Assembly (NCBI RefSeq): GCF_028807635.1
Contig: NZ_JARBAX010000001.1
Span: 4,203,501 to 4,267,500, forward strand
DNA from: Streptomyces spiramyceticus
GTDB lineage: Bacteria > Actinomycetota > Actinomycetes > Streptomycetales > Streptomycetaceae
DNA: 64,000 bases
Direction of reading: 5' to 3'
Numbering within the stretch: the stretch's first letter is position 1; each line of letters begins with the position of its first letter. Positions 8,247 to 16,808 of this stretch are shown here, in pieces. Both the position numbers and the translations under genes were made by a program. The notes below the pieces were generated by a model. That model did no database searches. It saw only the letters and a program-made list of their open reading frames with translations, and had not been told where the DNA came from.

Positions 8247-9128
8247 TTGACTGAGCAGCTGCGTCTGATGGCCGTTCACGCCCACCCCGACGACGAGTCG
8301 AGCAAGGGTGCGGCGACCATGGCCAAGTATGTGTCCGAGGGGGTGGACGTGCTGGTCGTGACCTGCACGGGAGGCGAGCGTGGCTCCATCCTCAATCCGA
8401 AGCTTCAGGGCGACAAGTACATCGAGGAGCACATCCACGAGGTACGTAAAAAAGAGATGGACGAGGCCCGCGAGATCCTGGGCGTCCGGCAGGAATGGCT
8501 CGGCTTCGTCGACTCCGGCCTCCCGGAGGGCGACCCGTTGCCGCCGCTGCCGGACGGCTGCTTCGCGCTGGAGGACGTCGATGTGGCGGCGGGCCGTCTG
8601 GTGAAGTCCATCCGTACGTTCCGTCCGCAGGTCATCACGACGTACGACGAGAACGGCGGCTACCCGCACCCCGACCACATCATGACCCACAAGATCACGA
8701 TGGTGGCTTTCGACGGGGCGGCGGACACCGAGAAGTTCCCGGAGGCGGAGTTCGGGGCGGCGTGGCAGCCGGAGAAGCTCTACTACAACCAGGGCTTCAA
8801 CCGGCCGCGCACCGTCGCGCTCCACGAGGCGCTCCTGGAGCGTGGCATGGAGTCGCCGTACGGGGAGTGGCTGGAGCGCTGGAAGGAGTTCCAGCGCGCC
8901 GAGCGCACGCTGACCACGTACGTACCGTGCGCGGACTTCTTCGAGATCCGCGACAAGGCGCTCATCGCGCACGCCACGCAGATCGACCCCGACGGCGGCT
9001 GGTTCCGCGTCCCGATGGACATCCAGCGGGACGTCTGGCCGACGGAGGAGTACGAGCTCGCGAAGTCGCTCGTCGATACGTCCCTCCCCGAGAGCGACCT
9101 GTTTGCGGGCATCCGCGACAATGCCTGA
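8247..9128 (+). CDS. mca: Mycothiol S-conjugate amidase Mca
   Basis: A 293-residue zinc amidase of the LmbE/PIG-L family that cleaves mycothiol S-conjugates in detoxification. The HPDDE zinc motif is at residues 13-17, the family loop GYPHPDH follows, and the length matches Mca rather than MshB. A TTG start at 8247 with GAGGATCGAG just upstream places the protein as TEQLRLMAVHAHPDDES, as in the family. The stop overlaps the start of the next gene, indicating coupling. Confidence 0.93.
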   Translation: MTEQLRLMAVHAHPDDESSKGAATMAKYVSEGVDVLVVTCTGGERGSILNPKLQGDKYIEEHIHEVRKKEMDEAREILGVRQEWLGFVDSGLPEGDPLPPLPDGCFALEDVDVAAGRLVKSIRTFRPQVITTYDENGGYPHPDHIMTHKITMVAFDGAADTEKFPEAEFGAAWQPEKLYYNQGFNRPRTVALHEALLERGMESPYGEWLERWKEFQRAERTLTTYVPCADFFEIRDKALIAHATQIDPDGGWFRVPMDIQRDVWPTEEYELAKSLVDTSLPESDLFAGIRDNA

Positions 9129-9399
9129 TGTGAACGTAACCCTGGCAATGACGCAGATCGTCCCGCTCGCCGCGGACAAGTTCGACAAGAACAAGGTGAC
9201 CCCGGGGGTTCTCGGGTTTCTTGTGTTCGCGGCGTTGGCCGTCGGCGTGTGGATGCTGATGAAGTCGATGAATCGGCATATGGGGAAGGTCGACTTCGAG
9301 GAGACGCCGGTGGGGGAGGCGGGTGCGGAGACGGCTTCGGCTTCCGCGTCCGCTCCGCCTTCGGGGGAGCGGGCTCCGAAGCGGGCGGACAACCCGTAG
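9121..9399 (+). CDS. Small membrane protein downstream of mca
   Basis: A 92-residue protein with one membrane helix ([23 protein letters not shown]) and a cytoplasmic tail rich in Ala/Ser/Glu. Its ATG at 9121 lies inside the last codons of mca (8-nt overlap); a GTG at 9130 and an ATG at 9148 are other possible starts. It is a conserved partner of mca in Streptomyces, as I recall, with no known activity. The position and overlap suggest a membrane link for mycothiol-conjugate handling, which is inference. Confidence 0.8.
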   Translation: MPDVNVTLAMTQIVPLAADKFDKNKVTPGVLGFLVFAALAVGVWMLMKSMNRHMGKVDFEETPVGEAGAETASASASAPPSGERAPKRADNP

Positions 9400-9565
9400 G
9401 CGCGGGGTCGGTGGTGCGGTGCCTGCGGCGCTGTTCCCCACCCCGCCCTTTCCCGGCTGTGACATTTGCGGCTCCGCCGCGTGAGGGGGCAAGCCCCCAG
9501 ACCCCGGGCACTTTCAGCCCCTGGGGGTCCCCCTGGACGAAGTCCTTGGGGGAGTTCGAGGAGCG

Positions 9566-9678
9566 GGGGTCTGGGGCGGAGCCCCAGTTCGGGAGGGGGC
9601 GGGTAGGGGAAAGCGCCGCAGGCCACCCGCACCGCACCCGGCACCCGCACCGCACCCGGCACCCGCACCGCACCCGGC
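9566..9678. repeat. Dispersed palindromic repeat with 18-bp tandem tail
   Basis: The 344-bp gap between 9399 and 9744 contains no credible gene. It holds a copy of a GC-rich repeat (9566-9623, with core GGGCGGAGCCCC) that recurs at 11858-11919, 36921-36963 (inverted) and 37003-37063. Immediately after it, an 18-bp unit is repeated exactly three times (9625-9678). Confidence 0.85.
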
Positions 9679-9743
9679 ACCGCACCCCCACCCGCGGCCC
9701 GTCACCCGCACCCCTCACGGACGGTTCGTGCAGGATGGGATGT

Positions 9744-11774
9744 ATGCCGAACCGACTGGCTCATGAGACGTCCCCCTACCTCCTCCAGCACGCCGACAAC
9801 CCCGTCGACTGGTGGCCCTGGTCGGCCGGCGCGTTCGAGGAGGCGCGAAAGCGCGGCGTGCCCGTGCTGCTCAGCGTCGGGTACAGCAGTTGCCATTGGT
9901 GTCATGTCATGGCCCACGAGTCCTTCGAGGACGCCCCGACCGCCGCGTACCTCAACGAGCACTTCGTGAACGTAAAGGTCGACCGCGAGGAGCGGCCCGA
10001 CGTCGATGCCGTCTACATGGAAGCCGTGCAGGCCGCCACCGGGCAGGGCGGCTGGCCCATGACCGTGTTCATGACCGCCGACGCCGAGCCCTTCTACTTC
10101 GGTACGTACTTCCCGCCCGAGCCCCGGCACGGCCAGCCGTCCTTCCTCCAGGTCCTGGAAGGCGTCTCGGCCGCCTGGACGGACCGGCGCGCGGAGGTCG
10201 CGGAGGTCGCCGGAAAGATCGTGCGCGACCTCGCCGAACGCTCCCTCGCCTACGGCGCACCCGACCTGCCCGGCGAGGAAGAGCTCGCGCAAGCGCTGCT
10301 CGGGCTGACCCGCGAATACGACGCCGCGAACGCCGGATTCGGCGGGGCGCCGAAGTTCCCGCCGTCCATGGTGCTGGAGTTCCTGCTGCGCCATTACGCG
10401 CGTACGGGCTCCGAAGGTGCGTTGCAAATGGCGGCGGACACCTGCGAGGCGATGGCACGTGGCGGAATTTACGATCAGCTCGCCGGCGGATTCGCGCGCT
10501 ATTCGGTCGACCGCGAATGGGTCGTACCGCACTTCGAGAAGATGCTGTACGACAACGCCCTGCTGTGCCGCGTGTACGCCCACCTGTGGCGGGCCACCGG
10601 CTCCGATCTGGCGCGGCGGGTGGCGCTGGAGACCGCCGACTTCATCGTGAGCGAACTCCGTACGCAGGAAGGCGGATTCGCGTCTGCGCTGGATGCGGAC
10701 AGCGACGACGGCACGGGCAGGCACGTCGAGGGCGCGTACTACGTATGGACGCCGGAGCAGCTCCGCGAGGTGCTGGGCGAGCAGGACGCGGAATTCGCCG
10801 CGCGGCACTTCAACGTGACGCTGGAGGGGACCTTCGAGGAAGGGGCGTCCGTGCTTCAGCTGCCGCTGGCGGAGGGTGTGGAAGACGCCGCGCGGCTGGC
10901 GGACATCCGGGCCAGGCTGCTCGCGGCGCGCGCCCTGCGGGCCCGCCCCGGGCGCGACGACAAGATCGTGGCCGCCTGGAACGGCCTCGCGATCGCCGCG
11001 CTGGCCGAGACGGGCGCGTACTTCGAACGGCCGGACCTTGTGGAGCGGGCGACCGAAGCGGCGGATCTGCTGGTGCGGGTGCACATGGACGAGGGCGCGC
11101 GGCTTTCCCGTACGTCCAAGGACGGGCGGGCCGGCGCCAATGCGGGAGTCCTGGAGGACTACGCGGACGTGGCGGAGGGCTTCCTCGCGCTCACGTCGGT
11201 GACGGGCGAGGGGGTGTGGCTGGAGTTCGCCGGCTTCCTGCTGGACATCGTCATCGACCAGTTCGTGGGCGAGGGCGGGACGCTGTACGACACGGCCCAC
11301 GACGCCGAGAAGCTCATCCGGCGGCCTCAGGACCCCACGGACAACGCGGTGCCGTCGGGGTGGACGGCGGCCGCCGGTGCGCTCCTGTCGTACGCCGCGC
11401 ACACCGGCTCCGAGGCTCACCGCAGCGCGGCGGAGCGGGCGCTGGGCGTGGTGAAGGCGCTGGGCCCGCGTGCGCCCCGGTTCATCGGATGGGGCCTGGC
11501 GGTCGCGGAGGCGGTACTGGACGGGCCGCGCGAGGTGGCGGTCGTGGGACCGGCGGACGACGCGGCGACGCGGGAACTGCACCGGGTGGCGCTGCTGAGC
11601 GGTGCGCCGGGGGCGGTTGTCGCGGTGGGTGAGGTGGGCAGCGATGAGTTTCCGCTGCTGGTGGACCGGCCGACGGGGGCGTATGTGTGCCGGCACTTTG
11701 TATGCGATGCGCCGACGGACGACCCGGGGGTGCTCGCGGAGCGGCTGGGCGGTGCGAGCGGCGCGGTGCGCTAG
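9744..11774 (+). CDS. DUF255 thioredoxin-fold / N-acylglucosamine 2-epimerase-like protein (YyaL family)
   Basis: A 676-residue two-domain protein. Residues 1-170 form the DUF255 thioredoxin-like domain with Cys50-His-Trp-Cys53 ([14 protein letters not shown]) and [10 protein letters not shown]. The rest is an (alpha/alpha)6 barrel of the glycosyl-hydrolase/epimerase type with [17 protein letters not shown] and [11 protein letters not shown]. The substrate is unknown. The ATG at 9744 is preferred over one three codons upstream because the family begins [17 protein letters not shown]. It is followed by a perfect inverted repeat. Confidence 0.9.
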   Translation: MPNRLAHETSPYLLQHADNPVDWWPWSAGAFEEARKRGVPVLLSVGYSSCHWCHVMAHESFEDAPTAAYLNEHFVNVKVDREERPDVDAVYMEAVQAATGQGGWPMTVFMTADAEPFYFGTYFPPEPRHGQPSFLQVLEGVSAAWTDRRAEVAEVAGKIVRDLAERSLAYGAPDLPGEEELAQALLGLTREYDAANAGFGGAPKFPPSMVLEFLLRHYARTGSEGALQMAADTCEAMARGGIYDQLAGGFARYSVDREWVVPHFEKMLYDNALLCRVYAHLWRATGSDLARRVALETADFIVSELRTQEGGFASALDADSDDGTGRHVEGAYYVWTPEQLREVLGEQDAEFAARHFNVTLEGTFEEGASVLQLPLAEGVEDAARLADIRARLLAARALRARPGRDDKIVAAWNGLAIAALAETGAYFERPDLVERATEAADLLVRVHMDEGARLSRTSKDGRAGANAGVLEDYADVAEGFLALTSVTGEGVWLEFAGFLLDIVIDQFVGEGGTLYDTAHDAEKLIRRPQDPTDNAVPSGWTAAAGALLSYAAHTGSEAHRSAAERALGVVKALGPRAPRFIGWGLAVAEAVLDGPREVAVVGPADDAATRELHRVALLSGAPGAVVAVGEVGSDEFPLLVDRPTGAYVCRHFVCDAPTDDPGVLAERLGGASGAVR

Positions 11775-11801
11775 CGCGCGGCTTTCCGCCCTTCGGACGT
11801 A

Positions 11802-11857
11802 GTCCTCAAGCGCCCGGACGGGCTGAATTCTTTCAGCCCGTCCGGGCGCTTGAGGAC
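11802..11857. terminator. Perfect 25-bp inverted repeat, likely terminator
   Basis: Arms 11802-11826 and 11833-11857 are perfect reverse complements with a 6-nt loop (ATTCTT). It lies 27 bp after the DUF255 stop and joins directly to a dispersed repeat copy. A single related arm occurs near 36963-36990. Confidence 0.75.
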
Positions 11858-11880
11858 CGGGGTCTGGGGCGGAGCCCCAG

Positions 11881-13053
11881 TTACGGGAAGGGGTGGGTAG
11901 GGGAAAGCGCCGCAGGCACCTGGTCCGCGCGGGCCTGTGCACGTCGCCGGTACAGCCACCGATCGACCACCAGGAACCGCCCCGCGAACACCACCACCAT
12001 GCTGATCGCCGTCGCCGGCACAGGCGCAATCCCCGCCCAGCCGATGATCAGCGCCGCCAGCGGAAGCCGAGCCACAAGGTCCGCGTTGCCGACCGCTGCG
12101 AACGTGAGCAGGCGCACCGATCTGCGGTGGTGGCTGCGCTGCACGCGGTACAGCAGCGAGTCCACCAGGACGAAGTTCCAGAGCAGCCCCGCCTGGTTGG
12201 CGATGATCTCGGCGGGGGCGAAGTGCAGGCCGCCCGGCCCGTTGAGCAGCCACAACAGCGCCAGGTTCGGCACGAACCCGGACAGCCCGATCAGCCCGAA
12301 CGCCGCGACCCGCGCCCGCGGATCCGACGTGCGCAGCGTCACCAGATGGCGCAGGAAGCGCATCCCTTCCTTCACCGTCGACTTCGACTCACCCGCGTGC
12401 CGCTGCCCGAAGGTGTACGGGACTTCGGCGATCGCGCGCGGCCGGCACCGTACAGCCAGCTCCAGCAGGATTTTGTAGCCCAGCGGCTGAAGACCCTCGC
12501 GGGTCGTTGCCCGGTCCACCGCCTCCCGGCGGATCGCGAAGAAGCCGCTCATGGGATCCGTCAGGCCCCGCAGCGCCCGCGGAAAGAGCGCCTTCGTAAG
12601 AGCCGTCGACGCCCCCGAAACCAGCACCCGGTAGCCGCCCGCGAGCCCGGACCGGCTGCCGCCCGCCGCGTACCGGCTGGCGACGACCAGTTCCGCACCG
12701 GTCGCGCGCCCGCGGGCGATCAACTCCGGTACCAGCTCCGGCGGATGCTGCAGATCGGCGTCGATGACGACGATCCAGGGTGCCGTCGCGCGGGCGATGC
12801 CTTCGACGACCGCACCCCCGAGGCCGCCGACAGGCACCGCCCTGTGGTGCAGAACGACGGGCAGCGGGCTCGACCCCGCCGCCTCCTCGATGACCTCGCA
12901 GGTGTGGTCCGTCGAGTCGTCGGCGAAGATCACCTCGGCGGTGACACCCGCCGAGGTGACGGCCGTGCCGATTCTGCGCAGCAACTCCCGGATGTTGTCG
13001 GCCTCGTTGAAGGTCGGCACGACTATGGACACATCGGCCGACTCCGGCGTCAC
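11881..13053 (-). CDS. Polyprenol-phosphate glycosyltransferase fused to a GtrA-type membrane domain
   Basis: A 390-residue protein. Residues 1-235 are a GT2 dolichyl-phosphate mannose synthase-like domain with SIVVPTFNEADNI, VIDADLQHPPELVP (DxD metal motif) and ATTREGLQPLGYKILLE. Residues 250-370 form a four-helix GtrA-like domain (FGLIGLSGFVPNLALLWLLN). Such fusions transfer a sugar to a lipid carrier and move it across the membrane. The GTG at 13053 overlaps the stop of the upstream glycosyltransferase remnant and has GGAGG upstream. Its last residues and stop lie inside a dispersed repeat. Confidence 0.88.
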   Translation of the reverse strand: MTPESADVSIVVPTFNEADNIRELLRRIGTAVTSAGVTAEVIFADDSTDHTCEVIEEAAGSSPLPVVLHHRAVPVGGLGGAVVEGIARATAPWIVVIDADLQHPPELVPELIARGRATGAELVVASRYAAGGSRSGLAGGYRVLVSGASTALTKALFPRALRGLTDPMSGFFAIRREAVDRATTREGLQPLGYKILLELAVRCRPRAIAEVPYTFGQRHAGESKSTVKEGMRFLRHLVTLRTSDPRARVAAFGLIGLSGFVPNLALLWLLNGPGGLHFAPAEIIANQAGLLWNFVLVDSLLYRVQRSHHRRSVRLLTFAAVGNADLVARLPLAALIIGWAGIAPVPATAISMVVVFAGRFLVVDRWLYRRRAQARADQVPAALSPTHPFP

Positions 13054-13423
13054 CGAACCTCCTGCTGTTGCCGCTGCTGTGGGGCCGTGCTCAGGTGCGC
13101 GCCGATGTGGGACGTCAGCTCCCAGTCCCTGCGCCCGGTGTACTCCCGCCAGACCGCACGCAGCGCAGCCGCCGCGAGCACGACCGCGTACAGCGGCCCT
13201 CCGACGGTCAGCTTCACGTACTGCCACGGGCCGATCCGGAAACCGTACTCGCGCCCGAAGTCGTGCAGCGCGACCGCTTCGAAGACCGTCATGGCGGCCA
13301 TCGGAACCATCGGCAGCCAGGCGATCATCGCGATGGGCAGTGGTACGCCGCCGACCCAGGCCAGCAGCAGACCGGCCGGAATCATGACACCAGATGCAGC
13401 CGGCTGCGGAACCAGAAGAAGTA
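13050..13423 (-). pseudogene. C-terminal part of a GT2 membrane glycosyltransferase, interrupted
   Basis: Read on the minus strand, 13423-13394 encodes YFFWFRSRLH, a motif of processive GT2 enzymes, and from 13385 a second frame encodes MIPAGLLLAWVGGVPLP and the rest of the membrane-embedded C-terminus to a stop at 13050. Between the two pieces the catalytic core (normally over 100 residues) is gone and the frame shifts. The next gene begins in a GTGA overlap with this stop, so the two were once one operon. The missing upstream part lies at 15624-15950. Confidence 0.8.
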
Positions 13424-13541
13424 CCTCTGCTCTTTGCGGCGCCCTTCGGGGTGCGTGACCTTTGTGGGTGCGGGCGCGTTGAGTACGTGAGTCCGACGAT
13501 CGGACAACGGATCGTTGGGAGACCGGGCAGGGGGTGCGGGG

Positions 13542-15623
13542 GTGCGGCGGAAGATTCAGCTGAGCGAGGGGGAGACGGAGCGGGTGGCTTGCGCGTCGGC
13601 GTCCGCGTTCCGTGCCCTGGACACGGTCACCGGTGAGGTCCTGGACTCCGGTGCGCTGGCCGGGCGCGCGGGCTGGCTTACCGATCTGATCGAGACCATG
13701 TGCGAGGTGGTGACCGGCGCCCACTTCAACCGCCCCGACCTGGCTCAACTCGCCTCCGGGCAGGCGCCATCAGGGGAGAAGCTGCCGTCCAATGCGTGGA
13801 TGGCGTTACGCACCCTGGGCTGGACCGCGAGTGCGCCGCAGGGCGTATACGTCCCCGACCGGGTGCGCCGGATCGCGGAGGAGCAGGCCGGACGGGCGCT
13901 GCGCTCGGCGTGGTGGCGTGCCGAGATCACCGATGCGCTGCTGGTGACCTGGCCCACCGGCCCTGACCCGCTGAAGCGCTCCGATACCGAGTGGGCGGCG
14001 CTGCGGGCGGCGCTGCCGGACGGAGGTGCGGTGGCGGCCTCGGTGGTGCGTGCACGCACCCGGCAGATCGGGGCCTTCCATGCCGCCCAGGGTCGGCTGC
14101 CCGCTGAACTGTGTGAGCTGGAGGATCCGCCCGGTGGCGGGTATCAAGTGGTGCTGGCCGCCGCCGACAAGCAGCTGGCTACCTTGGCCCGGTGTGAGGA
14201 GGATCCTGCCCGCTTTGCGGTGTTGACGGTGCGGTTGCCGGTGCGGCCCGACCCGCGTACTCGCACCGACTGGCACCCGGTGCTGATCCGGTTCCGGCTG
14301 CCGCCGACCATCGCGCACACCGCGGCACTCCATATGCCCACCCTGCGGCTGCGCAGCGGCAGGCTGCGGCTGGATGTCGCCCACACCACCGCCGTCCCCA
14401 AGACCCGCCGCAACGGCCACGTACGGGCGGTGGCCTTCGACTACGGGCTGAACACCCTGCTCACCGGCGGGGTTCTGGCACTGTCCGGCGGGGTGCAGCC
14501 GACTGTTCTCACCGATGGCCGACCGGTGTTCTTCCGCACCAGCGGGGTGCTGGCGAAGGCCGACCGGCTGCGTGTGCTGGCCGAGCGGTTGTGGGCCAAG
14601 GCCGCTCGCCTCCAGTCCCTGATCGACGGCCGGACCGCACGAGGGTGGCGCGCCGACCCACTCATCGTGGCGAAGCTGGCGGTACTGCGGGCCGAGTACG
14701 CGGCGGTCGGCCGACGCCGCAAACGCCTGAACGAGCAGCTTGCCCAGGCCGCCGCGCGTTTCATGGTCACCCAGGCGCGGGCGGCTGATACGTCGGTGAT
14801 CTATCTGGAGGATCTGCGGGACATGGAGGTGCGCGGCAAGGGCCGTACCCTCAACACCCGCCTCTCGCAGTCCGTGCGTGGGCAGATCGTGGCCCGTACC
14901 CGCCACCAGGCCATGAAGTACGGGATCGCGGTGGTGATTGTCCCGGCCCGGGGCACCTCGAAATACTGCCCCAGGTGCCTCACCGCCTTCCGGCACCGCA
15001 CCGCCCCGGACCGTACGACCCCGGGCTGGAAGTGGGCGAGCTGCCCCAATACGGCCTGCGCTTACAGCGTCGACCGTGATGTGGCGGCCTGGCAGCGCAT
15101 CGGAGCCCGCGGTCTGCAACATCAGCATCTGACCGTCCTGGACCGGGCGAGTGGCACGTATGTGATCCGCCGCACCGTTCAGGAGTTGGACCTCCCGGTC
15201 CAACACACCCCTCGCCCCGGACCCGCCACCATGTCTGTGCCACAGCAGCCTGCTGTTGTGGACCGGACGAAGGCGGGGCCGACGAGAAACCGCCCTGTGC
15301 CCAGGCAGCGACGCAGGGTCCCCGCCCCACCCGCAACACCCGCAGCGCATACTGCGGGCCCGGGTGGAAAGCGTCCGGCGGGGCGGCCGCCCCAGTCCCC
15401 AACCCACCGCACCCAGCGGCGGCGCAGGGGGCAGGCACCGCACACGATGAGCACCCCCACCCGGCAGTCACACCAGCCGTGCGGGGCGAGACTCGGCGCA
15501 GGCTTCCACCTGCACACCCACGCCACCCCCGTCACACCACGCGGGCGGCCAGGGCCGAGACCTCTTTTCCTTCAAGGCCGGGCCGAAGACCCAGCCCGCC
15601 CAGGAAAGCCTAAGCTCATCTGA
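13542..15623 (+). CDS. Large TnpB-like RuvC nuclease with zinc ribbon
   Basis: A 693-residue protein from GTG 13542 (a TTG 27 nt upstream is possible). The RuvC triad reads AFDYGLN (Asp300), IYLEDLRD (Glu423) and VDRDVAAW (Asp511/513). A zinc ribbon lies between (CPRC 476-479 and C501-x4-C506). Family members are RNA-guided DNA nucleases. It is larger than typical TnpB (about 400 residues), with an extra N-terminal region of about 290 residues and a Pro/Arg/Thr low-complexity tail from about 560. A TTA codon at 13806-13808 would make translation depend on bldA. Confidence 0.85.
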   Translation: MRRKIQLSEGETERVACASASAFRALDTVTGEVLDSGALAGRAGWLTDLIETMCEVVTGAHFNRPDLAQLASGQAPSGEKLPSNAWMALRTLGWTASAPQGVYVPDRVRRIAEEQAGRALRSAWWRAEITDALLVTWPTGPDPLKRSDTEWAALRAALPDGGAVAASVVRARTRQIGAFHAAQGRLPAELCELEDPPGGGYQVVLAAADKQLATLARCEEDPARFAVLTVRLPVRPDPRTRTDWHPVLIRFRLPPTIAHTAALHMPTLRLRSGRLRLDVAHTTAVPKTRRNGHVRAVAFDYGLNTLLTGGVLALSGGVQPTVLTDGRPVFFRTSGVLAKADRLRVLAERLWAKAARLQSLIDGRTARGWRADPLIVAKLAVLRAEYAAVGRRRKRLNEQLAQAAARFMVTQARAADTSVIYLEDLRDMEVRGKGRTLNTRLSQSVRGQIVARTRHQAMKYGIAVVIVPARGTSKYCPRCLTAFRHRTAPDRTTPGWKWASCPNTACAYSVDRDVAAWQRIGARGLQHQHLTVLDRASGTYVIRRTVQELDLPVQHTPRPGPATMSVPQQPAVVDRTKAGPTRNRPVPRQRRRVPAPPATPAAHTAGPGGKRPAGRPPQSPTHRTQRRRRGQAPHTMSTPTRQSHQPCGARLGAGFHLHTHATPVTPRGRPGPRPLFLQGRAEDPARPGKPKLI
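15400..15623 (+). ncRNA. Predicted omegaRNA (guide RNA) region at the element's right end
   Basis: In TnpB elements the guide RNA comes from the 3' end of the element and overlaps the nuclease gene's end, with the guide reaching into flanking DNA. The last 220 bp here encode only low-complexity residues, as expected if RNA structure rather than protein is selected. The guide would begin at 15624. No structure was computed, so limits are approximate. Confidence 0.3.
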
Positions 15624-15950
15624 GACGCTGTACCAGCTGGTGTCGAAGTTGACGAGCTGCACGCCGCCCCACACCACGTCCGCGTTGTCACGCCAGAAGT
15701 CGAAGTCGACGTGGCTGAGAAGTTCGTGGTGGACGATGTCCTCCGCGTCGAAGACGCCGATGATGTCGCCCCGGGCGTACGGCAGCGCGGTGTTGAGGGC
15801 GCGGGGCTTGTTCTTGACCTCGTGGGTGTCCACGACGGCCTGGGTCAAATGCGGGTGTTCGGCGGCCAGTTGGTGTGCGATGGCGCGGTGCCGGGGGCGT
15901 CGTGGTCGAGGATCAGCACGACCTCGCAGCCGGGATGGTGGTCGGTCCGC
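15624..15950 (-). pseudogene. Central fragment of the interrupted GT2 glycosyltransferase
   Basis: The minus strand encodes, in one frame, HPGCEVVLILDHDAPGTA and, one base out of register, RAIAHQLAAEHPHLTQAVVD followed by NKPRALNTALPYARGDIIG, VFDAEDIVHHELL and GGVQLVNFDTSWYSV. These are the nucleotide-sugar binding and DxD regions of a membrane GT2 enzyme. The 1-nt frameshift lies near 15885-15890. The N-terminus is missing, with a TetR fragment directly upstream. The remainder of the enzyme lies beyond the inserted TnpB element at 13050-13423. Confidence 0.78.
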
Positions 15951-16131
15951 TCAGAGTGTGAAGTCGCCCTTGAGGGTGTCCAGCGCGCGGTCGACCAGCG
16001 CGATCAGGTCGTCCTGCCGGCTGCCCTCGGCTATCATCCGGGCGCGTACGGCGGGCACTTCGACCAGCCTCGTGCGCAGCAGCATCTCGTCGGGCTCGGC
16101 GTCGAGGGCGTGCTGCAGGGCCTGCCGGCCA
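15951..16131 (-). pseudogene. C-terminal fragment of a TetR-family regulator
   Basis: About 60 codons on the minus strand end at TGA 15951-15953 and read LDAEPDEMLLRTRLVEVPAV, RARMIAEGSRQDDLI and LVDRALDTLKGDFTL, a typical TetR ligand-domain terminus. The DNA-binding half is absent, and the fragment abuts the stop codon of the hemolysin III gene at 16132. It is probably debris from deletions that also removed the N-terminus of the glycosyltransferase. Confidence 0.72.
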
Positions 16132-16794
16132 TCAGGCCTGGTAGGCGACGAGCGAGATGCCGACGTAATGCGCGACGAAGGCGGCCAGCGTCAGGGAGTG
16201 GAACACCTCGTGGAATCCGAACCAGCGCGGCGACGGGTTGGGGCGCTTGAGGCCGTAGATCACGCCGCCGGCGCTGTAGAGCAGGCCGCCGACGATGACC
16301 AGGACGAGTACGGCGATTCCGCCTGCTCGCATGAAGTCGGGAAGGAAGAAGACGGCCGCCCAGCCCATCGCGATGTAACAAGGGGTGTAGAGCCAGCGCG
16401 GGGCGCCGACCCAGAAGACCCGGAAGGCTATGCCCGCGAGTGCCGCCCCCCAGACCGCCCACAGGAGCGTGCGGCCGGTGGAGTCGGGGAGCAGGAGCAT
16501 CGTGAGGGGCGTGTAGGTGCCCGCGATGATGAGAAAGATATTGGCGTGGTCGAGTCTGCGCAGGATGGCTTCGCCGCGCGGACCCCAGGTCCCGCGGTGG
16601 TAGATCGCGCTGATGCCGAAGAGCAGACAGGCCGTCAGGATGTAGATCGCGCAGGCCACGCGGGCGCGGGTGGAGTCCGCAAGGGCGATGAGCACCAGCC
16701 CGGCGACGACCACGGCGGGGAACATGCCGGCGTGCAGCCAGCCGCGCAGCTTCGGCTTGACCAGGCTGGAGAGGTCGGTCTCGGCGGTCGTCAT
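16132..16794 (-). CDS. Hemolysin III / PAQR-family membrane protein
   Basis: A 220-residue seven-helix protein. Hallmarks of the HlyIII/PAQR superfamily are visible: SAIYHRGTWGPRG near the start of helix 2-3, LDHANIFLIIAGTYTPL, and the His-rich end (GFHEVFHSLTLAAFVAHY), which provide the metal-binding Ser/His/Asp set. The ATG at 16794 gives MTTAETDLSSLVKPKLRGW, the usual start. A TetR-type palindrome lies 15 bp upstream, and a TetR fragment lies immediately downstream. Confidence 0.9.
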   Translation of the reverse strand: MTTAETDLSSLVKPKLRGWLHAGMFPAVVVAGLVLIALADSTRARVACAIYILTACLLFGISAIYHRGTWGPRGEAILRRLDHANIFLIIAGTYTPLTMLLLPDSTGRTLLWAVWGAALAGIAFRVFWVGAPRWLYTPCYIAMGWAAVFFLPDFMRAGGIAVLVLVIVGGLLYSAGGVIYGLKRPNPSPRWFGFHEVFHSLTLAAFVAHYVGISLVAYQA

Positions 16795-16808
16795 GGCGGC
16801 AATCCTAG

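Larger units (their letters stand above)
13424..15623 (+). mobile_element. TnpB-type element (IS200/IS605 or IS607-like) inside a glycosyltransferase gene
   Basis: The 2.2-kb segment splits a GT2 gene between the codons for SWYSV (15624 side) and YFFWF (13423 side). It carries one gene, tnpB-like, and no TnpA recombinase is seen. There are no terminal inverted repeats, which fits IS605/IS607 biology. Exact ends are uncertain by several bases, since about 14 bp of the expected host sequence is absent at the junction. Confidence 0.7.

Noticed and set aside
9625..9678. Short tandem repeat as a CRISPR array
   Set aside because: The units are contiguous with no unique spacers, and no cas genes lie nearby.
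9702..12029. A 775-codon open frame on the minus strand opposite the DUF255 gene
   Set aside because: It is an antisense shadow of the DUF255 gene, which has clear CxxC and barrel motifs on the plus strand.
13050..13748. The minus-strand frame 13050-13748 as an intact 232-residue protein
   Set aside because: Only its last 110 or so residues resemble the glycosyltransferase; the first part is antisense to the TnpB element.
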